Both the position numbers and the translations under genes were made by a program. A stretch of DNA of 44,105 nt from Bacteroidales bacterium (GTDB lineage: Bacteria > Bacteroidota > Bacteroidia > Bacteroidales > UBA932): NCBI GenBank assembly GCA_017443845.1, contig JAFSXX010000051.1:1-44105 (forward strand), given 5' to 3'. Shown here in pieces: positions 33,264-41,195 of the stretch. The notes under the pieces are model-generated. The model did not search any database, was not told where the DNA came from, and saw only the letters and a program-made list of their open reading frames with translations. Position 1 is the stretch's first letter. The number at the start of each line of letters is the position of its first letter.

Positions 33264-34262
33264 ATGAAAGTGCCAATCAGTCATGTTACGGGTAAGCCTA
33301 TGAAGGTGGTATACGAACCTGCTACAGAGACGTATCGTGGAGATAAGTATCATTTTACATACATATCATTCCGTGACGATGCTGAAGGTGAGAACTATAC
33401 CACAACTGAGAGTGATGCCGTTTGGTATAACCAGATGACAAACCAGTATCGTGAGAGGTATGGAATTCCATATACAGACGAAATAATCGCTCTTCGCAAG
33501 CGCTATGGACTTAGTGCGGCCAAGATGTCGGTCATTCTCGGCTTCGGGGCAAATCAATACCGGCTCTATGAAGAAGGCGAAGTGCCCAGCGAAAGCAATG
33601 GCAAAATGATTCGCGGAGCAATGAACCCGCGAGTGTTTCTGGATCTTGTATTCAGTTCGCGACACCAGCTTTCAGAGAGAGAGTATGCCAAGATTGTTGC
33701 ACGTGTCAATGAAGTTATAGCAGACGCCTATAAATGGCACGATGAACAATGGCTGTCCGCCAGGCTGTTCACGACCGGTCGTGGCATCGAAAACGGCTTT
33801 GCACCCCAATCCTCTGAGCGACTGAAAAACCTGCTCCTATATATTCTCGGCAAGATGGGCGACACCTTCCAAACCAAAATGAACAAAGTACTGTTCTATA
33901 TCGATTTTCTGTCATACCGAGAGCGAGGAATGGCCATTTCCGGTCTGTCATATAATGCTATAGATTTTGGGCCTGTTCCACAACGTTGGGATCGTGTCTA
34001 TAGTGCATTTGATGAGGTGATACCTCAGCCCAAACTTGTATATGAACAAGAGAGTATAGAACTCACTGCAGCTGCCGAAGCTGATATGAGTAGTTTTAAT
34101 GAGCAGGAATTGGAGGTGATAGATGCTGTATGTGCAAAGATGAAAACCCTATCTGCCCACGACATCTCAGAACTGAGCCACTCCGAACCTGCCTGGAAGA
34201 ACCACCTGCATCAAAGCGAAACTATTCCATTTTTTGAGGCGTTTACGCTGAAGGCGGTGTGA
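33264..34262 (+). CDS. MqsA-like HTH antitoxin fused to a Panacea (SocA/DUF4065) domain
   Basis: A protein of 332 residues. Residues 1-70 resemble the N-terminal module of MqsA but keep no CxxC zinc pairs. Residues 75-110 (IIALRKRYGLSAAKMSVILGFGANQYRLYEEGEVPS) form an Xre-type helix-turn-helix very like MqsA. The C-terminal part from about residue 185 (LLLYILGKMGDTFQTKMNKVLFYIDFLSYRERG, then GPVPQRWDRVYS) is a DUF4065/Panacea domain, a promiscuous toxin-neutralising module. It probably binds the adjacent toxin and represses the pair. Confidence 0.82.
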   Translation: MKVPISHVTGKPMKVVYEPATETYRGDKYHFTYISFRDDAEGENYTTTESDAVWYNQMTNQYRERYGIPYTDEIIALRKRYGLSAAKMSVILGFGANQYRLYEEGEVPSESNGKMIRGAMNPRVFLDLVFSSRHQLSEREYAKIVARVNEVIADAYKWHDEQWLSARLFTTGRGIENGFAPQSSERLKNLLLYILGKMGDTFQTKMNKVLFYIDFLSYRERGMAISGLSYNAIDFGPVPQRWDRVYSAFDEVIPQPKLVYEQESIELTAAAEADMSSFNEQELEVIDAVCAKMKTLSAHDISELSHSEPAWKNHLHQSETIPFFEAFTLKAV

Positions 34263-34298
34263 GTTGTTTGTTTAGTAATTGTTACAAAGAAAAACCAG

Positions 34299-34685
34299 AT
34301 GACTCAACAACAATATCTAGCTAATTGGCATGATAGTTTTGTGGCCTACATCTCAGGTATGAAAAGTATTATCGGCAGCCTTATGGTTTCACCTCTGGCT
34401 ACTGATAATGATAAACGTGGGTTGACATTGTGCAAAAGCATCCTTGAAAGTAAAGATGCCAAGGATGTAGAGGACAGTCTTGCAAAAGGTGTTGTATCAA
34501 AAGAGCTAATACAAAAGATTGAAAAGATAGATAAAGATTTTGTAAATACCATTATCGATCATATTCAGACCAATGCTATTGTAAAAGAGTTATGGCGGCA
34601 AGTGGCATATCTTCGCATTGATCAGGAGAAGAAGGCTGCAGAGGCGAGATTGAAAATGCTGAGTATTAGTATCGAGTTAAAATAA
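34299..34685 (+). CDS. Hypothetical helical protein
   Basis: A protein of 128 residues, rich in Lys, Asp, Glu and Leu, predicted mostly helical with no membrane segment or signal peptide. No family recognised. It starts 36 bases after the antitoxin gene and is followed by the broken ATPase fragment, so it may be the third gene of the toxin-antitoxin transcript or a leftover of an older cassette. Confidence 0.55.
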   Translation: MTQQQYLANWHDSFVAYISGMKSIIGSLMVSPLATDNDKRGLTLCKSILESKDAKDVEDSLAKGVVSKELIQKIEKIDKDFVNTIIDHIQTNAIVKELWRQVAYLRIDQEKKAAEARLKMLSISIELK

Positions 34686-34740
34686 TAGAAAGAGTCATAA
34701 TAGTATTTGATAGCTAGATAAGGGCTCGCGCGGCTTCTCA

Positions 34741-35142
34741 TTATCGAAAACCGCTTCATCGATTGAACGGAAGCAGGTACAGACACTTCGCCAGAACCAG
34801 TAAGTCGTCACCTCCAAAGACGAGCAAATCAAACTCTCCGCCAACTCGACTTTCTACCTCAAGATGGCTGCCCGTTTTGCGCTGCTCTTTGCCTCCTTGC
34901 AGGTGAACTCGATGAAGTATCCCCGTCTGATGTTCTCCGACAATATGAAAGACAAGGGAATGGAAGAGGCCCGAGCCAAGAACTTCCAGCGGATGATTGT
35001 CCGACGACTGAAAGAGATGCCGAATCAGGAGTACCAACTGATCTTTGCCACGAGCAATATAGCCGATGAGTTGGATACTCCGGAATACACCATTGGCGAT
35101 ATTTATACGCAGAGTAACAAGAGTCTTAAGAATGTAAATTGA
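34741..35142 (+). pseudogene. 3' remnant of an ATPase gene with an in-frame stop
   Basis: One reading frame continues from about 34741 to 35142, interrupted by TAA at 34801-34803. Before the stop it reads ASSIERKQVQTLRQNQ; after it KLSANSTFYLKMAARFALLFASLQ, then YPRLMFSDNMKDKGMEEARAKNFQ and YQLIFATSN. This is what the C-terminal end of an SMC/ABC-like ATPase looks like (Walker B-like hydrophobic block plus acid residues, then a later strand). The N-terminal part and P-loop are missing. An ATG at 34864 could start a 92-residue product, but a decayed gene is more likely. Confidence 0.65.
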
Positions 35143-35204
35143 GATTTACACCATTCTGCTACTTTAAAAATCGTTAAAAGCCTGTCGGATTGAGAGAAAA
35201 GTCG

Positions 35205-35212
35205 TAATTTTG
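35205..35212 (+). promoter_or_regulatory. -7 box of the GTPase-system operon
   Basis: TAATTTTG matches TAnnTTTG and lies 27 bases before the ATG at 35240, in an AT-rich gap. No convincing -33 TTG at the normal distance. Confidence 0.5.
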
Positions 35213-35239
35213 TAAAATGATAATTTAAAGTATTTGACC

Positions 35240-37195
35240 ATGTATATAAAGCTTTTAAGAATACGAGACTTTAAGTCTATCAAGAATTTAGAAGTGCATC
35301 TGGACAGGCAGTTTAGTATTCTGACTGGTGTAAATAATAGTGGCAAAACCACCATATTAGAGGCTTTGTCGCTATGGGTAGAATGTTTCGAAAAGCTATT
35401 GAACATAGCTCAACGTTCTGTCGCAGGAAAGTATTACAAGGGCGATTATATCCTTGGGCCAACTAATAATAAGTACTTCAATTTTGACGAGATAAACAGT
35501 GTGCGCTGTCCCGATTTTGAGGACATTTTTCGCGACCGTGATGTGAAACGACCGGTGGTGATAGAAGCTACAGTCGTAAACGAAGAGAAGAATAAAGAAC
35601 AGGTTATTAGTTTTTCCATCAGCAATTCGACTAATACCCGGTATGTGATTTCCTTGTTGGGAGAAAGGACGTTTGACTATCGTCTATTCAATGTTATTTT
35701 TTCTCAATTGGCCAACGGTGGCGTCTCCGCCTACTTCGCCTCGCCAGTTGCCAGTATCGAGCAGCGAGAAGACTTTGTGACAGAGCCTATTTTGGCTGAT
35801 GCTATTCGTCAACGGCATTCTTATCAATACATAAGGAATCGCATTTATAAACTCTATCATTCTCCGGTTTTTAAACAGTTCCAGGATGACCTTTCGTTTG
35901 TGCTGTACGGCACAGCCTCAGCAGCCCGTATTGTGTTAAGAAGCCAAAGCGATATCAACAAAGACAAACGTGTGGTTATCACATACAATATAGGGCGTGA
36001 GATTGTAGAGAAAGATCTTGCCTTATTGGGCAGCGGTACATTGCAAGTGATTGAGATTTTACTGGATTTATACCATCAGAGTGATGAGCGGCGTGACCTG
36101 AACCTTGTGCTTCTTGATGAGCCTGACAGTCACATACATCGTGACATTCAGGAGCGGTTGATTCAGATGTTGACCCGCTCAGGGGCAAGTAACCAAGTGG
36201 TGATTACTACGCACAACGAAACCCTTATTCGCTCTGCACAGACATCAAATCTTTTCCACGTGGACGGTACCGGAAATGGTGTGGTGACTTGCCTCTATAA
36301 GAAGGAGCTGCCTAAACTCAACAGCCCTCATTTTACAGGCCCCTATCCAGCTTTGGCCACCCCTGTTATTCGTAGTATCAACAGTACTTCCAATGGACTG
36401 GACTTTATTTCCGCCATCGAAGCTGACAAGATAATCTTCGTGGAAGGCGATGACGATGCGCGTTTTCTTTACCGTTTGTTCAACAATAACATTTCGAACA
36501 AAAACGTAAAGTTAATGTTCTGGGTGTTGGGAGGAATAAGTAAAGTCCTGGACAAGGTCGATATGTATAAAGCGTTCTTTAGCGATATCAAGAATACGAA
36601 AACTCTTTGGGAGAAGTCCAAACTGGTGTTTGATCGAGATTGTTTGACGGACACACATCTGGCATTCTTGCAGGATTCTCTGTTAAACAAGAAGCAGCTG
36701 CTAAACTATGCGCATAGGGAGTACACACAAGAATCAGTGTTCTTGACAGATATCCATCTATTGGCCGTTCTTCTATCTGTTAGTTACGAGTCTGTCGCCA
36801 AGAAGCCCTTGACCGAGGTTGAGGCTGCCCTTCAGGGGGCTCTGATTGCCCAGGAGCCTGTCATCCGAGCTCGTTTTGGCGCCACAAATGTGGATGACAA
36901 GTTTATAAAGCAATACAAAGGGATGTATTTGAAGAAGTTTGAAGACGTGTTTGGTCGTAAAGATACTGCCAGCGACATTAACCTTGAGAGAGAGTTGCAA
37001 GCTTATTATTCATCTCAGCCTGCAGTCAATCTTTCTAACAAAGAGGATTTGGTTGATGTTGTGAATAATGCATTTTCGGCTTTGGGTATTTCGGAATCGG
37101 TGGATGAAAGCGTCGCATATAGCTTAGTCCAGCATAGCGGTATTGGAACAATGTACCCTCAATGGGAAGCAATGGTGAGATTTATGGAGGGCTAG
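35240..37195 (+). CDS. OLD-like ATPase with TOPRIM nuclease domain
   Basis: A protein of 651 residues. The Walker A GVNNSGKTT lies at residues 30-38, an ABC-type signature-like LGSGTLQVIEIL near 275, Walker B LNLVLLDEPDSH (Asp293, Glu294) and an H-loop ITTHNETLI near 325. The second half has TOPRIM marks: IIFVEGDDDARFLYR (Glu402) and LVFDRDC (Asp465, Asp467). This is the architecture of OLD-family nucleases, used in anti-phage systems such as Gabija and P2 OLD. The next gene begins 33 bases downstream on the same strand. The ATG at 35240 is preferred to a TTG two codons earlier. Confidence 0.85.
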   Translation: MYIKLLRIRDFKSIKNLEVHLDRQFSILTGVNNSGKTTILEALSLWVECFEKLLNIAQRSVAGKYYKGDYILGPTNNKYFNFDEINSVRCPDFEDIFRDRDVKRPVVIEATVVNEEKNKEQVISFSISNSTNTRYVISLLGERTFDYRLFNVIFSQLANGGVSAYFASPVASIEQREDFVTEPILADAIRQRHSYQYIRNRIYKLYHSPVFKQFQDDLSFVLYGTASAARIVLRSQSDINKDKRVVITYNIGREIVEKDLALLGSGTLQVIEILLDLYHQSDERRDLNLVLLDEPDSHIHRDIQERLIQMLTRSGASNQVVITTHNETLIRSAQTSNLFHVDGTGNGVVTCLYKKELPKLNSPHFTGPYPALATPVIRSINSTSNGLDFISAIEADKIIFVEGDDDARFLYRLFNNNISNKNVKLMFWVLGGISKVLDKVDMYKAFFSDIKNTKTLWEKSKLVFDRDCLTDTHLAFLQDSLLNKKQLLNYAHREYTQESVFLTDIHLLAVLLSVSYESVAKKPLTEVEAALQGALIAQEPVIRARFGATNVDDKFIKQYKGMYLKKFEDVFGRKDTASDINLERELQAYYSSQPAVNLSNKEDLVDVVNNAFSALGISESVDESVAYSLVQHSGIGTMYPQWEAMVRFMEG

Positions 37196-37228
37196 TAGAG
37201 ATTCGCAATAAAACCAAAAGAAGTAGTT

Positions 37229-38509
37229 ATGTTGAGAATACTGTTACTGTCTGATATTCATTTTATTCATTGTGAGGACGATGAAGATGAGTATCGATCG
37301 CTGGAGACGGCCTTTAAAGAGGCTATGGACGACATTCGTGAGTCTGGTGGAGTTAACCAGATATTGATATGTGGTGACATCGCTAATAAAGGTAAGGCGG
37401 AAGAATTTGATAAAGCCGAGGAGTTTATCCAAGATGTTTTCCAACATTTGGGATGTGACGAAAAACAAACCCAACTTTACGTTGTGCCGGGCAATCATGA
37501 TATTGACCGCGAGATAAATAAATCGTCACGCTTGTCGTTCCGTCCTGTGTTACTTGATCCAGACAAGGGGGATGATTTTATCTACAATGCCAAACACAAA
37601 GAGCTTAATGCTCTTCGTATTCTATATTCACCGTTGGAAGCCTATCATAAGTTTGCCAATATACACTCTTCGGCTGATGCCATTGCCGTGGGTATTCTTG
37701 AGGGTGCCCCTAACTTCAACGATAAAGGGTTTCGCAAAGAGGTAAAGCTTGGAACACTTGATAACTATGTTATTATGCTTCACTGTCTCAATTCTACGTT
37801 AGTTTGTGATGAAACAGAGGTAAACGACCCCAATGCCATAGCTGCCAATGAACATAAACTGTACCTCCCCAAATATGCCTACAATGCGGATACACCTATA
37901 ACAAACATCAATATTTCTATGATGCATCATCCTCTTGCATGGTTTGAGAATAGCAAGGCTATGCAAGACGAATTCGATCGCAAGTTCAAAGTGCAAATCT
38001 ATGGTCATGTGCATACGCAGTCCATAGAGCAAGAACGAGAAGGAAAGTCCGCTATCAGGTTGCAGTGTGGATCGCTGCATCCCGGTAAATATGGCAATCC
38101 GGATCTTTATCCGCCAGTCTATAATATTTTGGAAATCAGAGTATCAAAAGGGATACTGCGCTTGAAAGTGATATGTTATAGTTGGGATGGCGAAAGATTT
38201 ATGAAAAACGAACGTTTCTGCTATACAAGGGAGATGGTTCTACCGAAGAAGAAGAAACGTACAGCTCATCAGCGAAGGGAAGTGAGTCAAACCAAGTCAA
38301 ATGAAATGAATGCCAAGGAAATGTATGATATCAGATACCGTTTTTTCACATCTCGCCATATTAAAGAAATCATTCTTGCCATGAACCCGAAAGCATACGA
38401 CGAGAGTAAGCCCGAACATGCCAATGCTATTTCTTTCTTCCGTAGTATATCGGCTAAAGTGGATGAGGTGGCAAGACTTCAAGAAAAGTTAAACGCTTAT
38501 ACAGATTAG
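37229..38509 (+). CDS. Calcineurin-like metallophosphoesterase
   Basis: A protein of 426 residues. All five family motifs are visible: SDIHF (Asp9, His11), CGDIANKG near residue 50, PGNHDID near 88, MMHHPL in the middle and YGHVHT. The basic, helical C-terminal 100 residues (PKKKKRTAHQRR onwards) may bind nucleic acid or a partner. No signal peptide, so cytoplasmic. Possible substrates are nucleic acids, cyclic nucleotides or a phosphoprotein. The following gene starts 3 bases after its stop, and the codon use is AT-rich like the rest of the operon. Confidence 0.88.
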   Translation: MLRILLLSDIHFIHCEDDEDEYRSLETAFKEAMDDIRESGGVNQILICGDIANKGKAEEFDKAEEFIQDVFQHLGCDEKQTQLYVVPGNHDIDREINKSSRLSFRPVLLDPDKGDDFIYNAKHKELNALRILYSPLEAYHKFANIHSSADAIAVGILEGAPNFNDKGFRKEVKLGTLDNYVIMLHCLNSTLVCDETEVNDPNAIAANEHKLYLPKYAYNADTPITNINISMMHHPLAWFENSKAMQDEFDRKFKVQIYGHVHTQSIEQEREGKSAIRLQCGSLHPGKYGNPDLYPPVYNILEIRVSKGILRLKVICYSWDGERFMKNERFCYTREMVLPKKKKRTAHQRREVSQTKSNEMNAKEMYDIRYRFFTSRHIKEIILAMNPKAYDESKPEHANAISFFRSISAKVDEVARLQEKLNAYTD

Positions 38510-38512
38510 TCT

Positions 38513-39421
38513 ATGAATAATAATCTGACAGACATCCTTACCGAAGTATTGGTGTTCCCATACGATGAATCGGCCATAGGAAATCTCACCGAGGTCTGCA
38601 AAACATACGCAGAGGAGATAAGCTTGGCGCAGTATGAAGCATGCGTTCTCCATCTTTGCCTTGGTATCCCAGATGCATCTTTTATACAGGCTGTCAACCA
38701 AGTAACAGGACGAACTTATCCAGCGCAGGTGTATCGCGCTCTTGCTGGTCACGTTGTTGGGTTAGCTCTTTCTGCGGATCAAGAGGGTGTGGATAAAATT
38801 CTATATCCTCTAGCCATGCGCAATGTGCTGAAATGTCATCAACCAGGTTCTGCGGGCATTATCAATAAATGCATTGATTCATCTTCTTTCGATATCATTG
38901 AAGATTATTGGCGTAAAAGTGCTGAAATACCAGCAATAGAACCATCTGCTTTACTTACTGAATTATATGATAAGGATTCTTGGGCGGAGTCCTCGCTTGA
39001 AATAGAAGAGCAGTTTGAAGATATAAAATCATTGGCAAAATACTATTGTCGTACACAGTTTGAGAGAGACTATTCAGTAAAGACAATCCAGGCGGATCAA
39101 GATGCTTACGTATTTATGAATGATGTGGCGTCTGATTTAACATCGCGCGACTGGTTATATGTGGCAGAAGATCCGGTGAAAGTATTTAAAAAATTCAAAA
39201 CGGGTGGAGGTGCCGCCACTCTGTCGACTATCAAGTCGCGATTGCGAGGAGATAATGACATCATAGAAACCAATATAGATAGGATCTCAGTATATCGCCG
39301 ATTTATCTATTCTAACGACTATCAGGAAGTCTGTCAGAATCGTGTCAGCCCATTGTATTTTGGCATTGCGGTATTCTATGAGTTACTTTACGAATTCTTA
39401 AAGTCTGAGAATTATGAGTGA
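38513..39421 (+). CDS. All-helical protein of the GTPase-associated system (GASH-like)
   Basis: A protein of 302 residues predicted entirely helical, without membrane segment, signal or catalytic motif. Its place between a phosphoesterase and two TRAFAC-type GTPases, with a GAP1-like gene downstream, matches the family known as GASH (GTPase-associated system all-helical protein); the identification rests more on context than on a motif. It overlaps the next gene by 8 bases, so expression is coupled to the first GTPase. Likely an adaptor or scaffold. Confidence 0.6.
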   Translation: MNNNLTDILTEVLVFPYDESAIGNLTEVCKTYAEEISLAQYEACVLHLCLGIPDASFIQAVNQVTGRTYPAQVYRALAGHVVGLALSADQEGVDKILYPLAMRNVLKCHQPGSAGIINKCIDSSSFDIIEDYWRKSAEIPAIEPSALLTELYDKDSWAESSLEIEEQFEDIKSLAKYYCRTQFERDYSVKTIQADQDAYVFMNDVASDLTSRDWLYVAEDPVKVFKKFKTGGGAATLSTIKSRLRGDNDIIETNIDRISVYRRFIYSNDYQEVCQNRVSPLYFGIAVFYELLYEFLKSENYE

Positions 39422-40367
39422 ACCAGTTAATATAAAGTTAGATACAGGAATATCTGCACCTCCGTCTGCTCAGCAGAAAGAAGGGGATGCAATGGTGGAG
39501 TCCACATATCGCTATGATGCGCTACGCGATGCGGACGTAAATGGTTTCTCATCCTCCCGGCGGCCTACACTTGTGACGCTGTTTGGCATTAGTGAGTGTG
39601 GTAAGACCACATTTGTGGGAAGTTTGTTCGCTATCCTTTGTCGTCATCCACAACTTCTGAAGTCAACATTCATTGATTCTGACACCCTGACAGGTTTTCA
39701 ACGTCGAGTTCATACCCGGTATTTGTCAGAAAAAGGTATTTCCGATCAACCTCGCACCCAGCGCAGGGCAGGAAGTATATTGAATGTTGTGGTAGGGAAT
39801 GAGCGAGGCGACGATCAGCGTATGGTAATATTCTCTGACCTATCAGGTGAATTATATAATGATGCTGCCTCAAAAGATGAAATAGTCATTCAGCAGACTG
39901 CCGTTAAATATGCCGACAAGCTGGTGATTTTTGTAGATGCTGAGAAGTTGTTGCCAGCCAAGAACAATGCATACAAAGCATCTTTACAATCCTTACTCAC
40001 CCGATTTGAGGGAAATGGTATGTTTGCGAGTAACACGGAGTATTTCTTGGTGTTTAACAAGGTGGATCTGATAGAAAATGAAACCAAGAAAGCTGTAGAG
40101 GGAATTGAAGATGAGTGTGACATTCAAAGAAAACGTGAAGAGGTGGCTAACCTTTGGAAACAGCGCAAACAATCTGTATTAGATATTGTGTCTCCTCTGA
40201 TCAACATTCCTCAGGATAATATTTACGAAATCTGCTCCAAGGGTATAGAATACGACAATGAAGATCCCGGTTTGATAGCTCTCTTTAATCGTCTAATTAC
40301 CGAGAAGATGCCTTCTTCATTATCGACGGAGTACAATTGGATTCAAAAGTTAGTCAAGGAGAAATAA
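39414..40367 (+). CDS. TRAFAC-type GTPase, first of a pair
   Basis: A protein of 317 residues. LFGISECGKTTFVGSLF holds the P-loop (G58 to T66), FSDLSGE the G3/Walker B motif (Asp142) and VFNKVDLIE the guanine-specific G4 motif NKxD (Asn215). ICSKG near residue 280 could be G5. The first 45 residues are polar and probably disordered. It fits the GTPases found with GASH and GAP1 in conflict systems (DO-GTPase families). It overlaps the upstream gene and is separated by one base from the second GTPase gene. Confidence 0.82.
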   Translation: MSEPVNIKLDTGISAPPSAQQKEGDAMVESTYRYDALRDADVNGFSSSRRPTLVTLFGISECGKTTFVGSLFAILCRHPQLLKSTFIDSDTLTGFQRRVHTRYLSEKGISDQPRTQRRAGSILNVVVGNERGDDQRMVIFSDLSGELYNDAASKDEIVIQQTAVKYADKLVIFVDAEKLLPAKNNAYKASLQSLLTRFEGNGMFASNTEYFLVFNKVDLIENETKKAVEGIEDECDIQRKREEVANLWKQRKQSVLDIVSPLINIPQDNIYEICSKGIEYDNEDPGLIALFNRLITEKMPSSLSTEYNWIQKLVKEK

Positions 40368-40368
40368 T

Positions 40369-41190
40369 ATGAGCAACAATATAAAATGTCTTGCAGTAGG
40401 TTTACAGGATACAGGGAAGACTTCCTACATTACTGCATTCTGGGCTATTGAAAAAGATGGAAATACAGGTCACCAGCTGACATTCGAAAGGTATCCATCT
40501 GATACTAGTTATTTGGATTCTATGGCATCCTTGTGGCTTGATCAAACTATAGTACAGCGCAGCCAAATCAATATTACTAATCTTGCTTTTGACTTAATAC
40601 ATGCTGAGACTGGCAATAGATTTCAGATTGCTATACCTGATTTCAAGGGTGAAAGGTTTAAACTCATTCTCCAAAATGAGACGATTGAAGAAGTGGATAA
40701 TTGGCTGAAACAAGCCGATTGTTTATTGTTCTTCCTCTCTCCCAATCCAGAGAAGAAGTTTAATGAGGAATATTACGGGGTGATACCTGAGGAGAAGGAG
40801 AGTTATCAGCCGTTGGCTGATTTCACCGTTGATGCCATTGATGAGTGGATTCAAAATATAGAACTGCTTAAATATATCAGTGAAACCCGTGGAGACTTAA
40901 AAATTGCATTTTGTATATCAAAATGGGATGTTTTAATGGGCAAGCAGATTGATGTAGAAGTCTGGATAAAGCAGGAGCACTTGTTCTTTTATACTTTTGT
41001 AAAGAATCACTTCGACAATGTTAGGTTTTTTGGTGTAAGTGCTCAAGGGCTTGACTATGACCACCGTGGTGATCTGACAGAAGAAAAAGTCAGTGAACTG
41101 ACAGACCAAAAACGACGGGCGTTCATCTCTACTGGTAAAGATCACAATTACGATATTACATTGCCATTGGCGTGGTTGCTTGAAGATTAA
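40369..41190 (+). CDS. TRAFAC-type GTPase, second of the pair
   Basis: A protein of 273 residues. AVGLQDTGKTSYITAFW holds the P-loop (G11 to S19), IPDFKGE the G3 motif near residue 90, and CISKWD a G4 motif in which Asn is replaced by Ser (residues 184-187). GVSAQG near residue 224 resembles G5 (SAx). The changed G4 suggests altered guanine binding or a regulatory partner. Sequence differs strongly from the first GTPase, so the pair is not a recent duplication. The GAP1-like gene starts 5 bases downstream. Confidence 0.8.
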   Translation: MSNNIKCLAVGLQDTGKTSYITAFWAIEKDGNTGHQLTFERYPSDTSYLDSMASLWLDQTIVQRSQINITNLAFDLIHAETGNRFQIAIPDFKGERFKLILQNETIEEVDNWLKQADCLLFFLSPNPEKKFNEEYYGVIPEEKESYQPLADFTVDAIDEWIQNIELLKYISETRGDLKIAFCISKWDVLMGKQIDVEVWIKQEHLFFYTFVKNHFDNVRFFGVSAQGLDYDHRGDLTEEKVSELTDQKRRAFISTGKDHNYDITLPLAWLLED

Positions 41191-41195
41191 AAACT

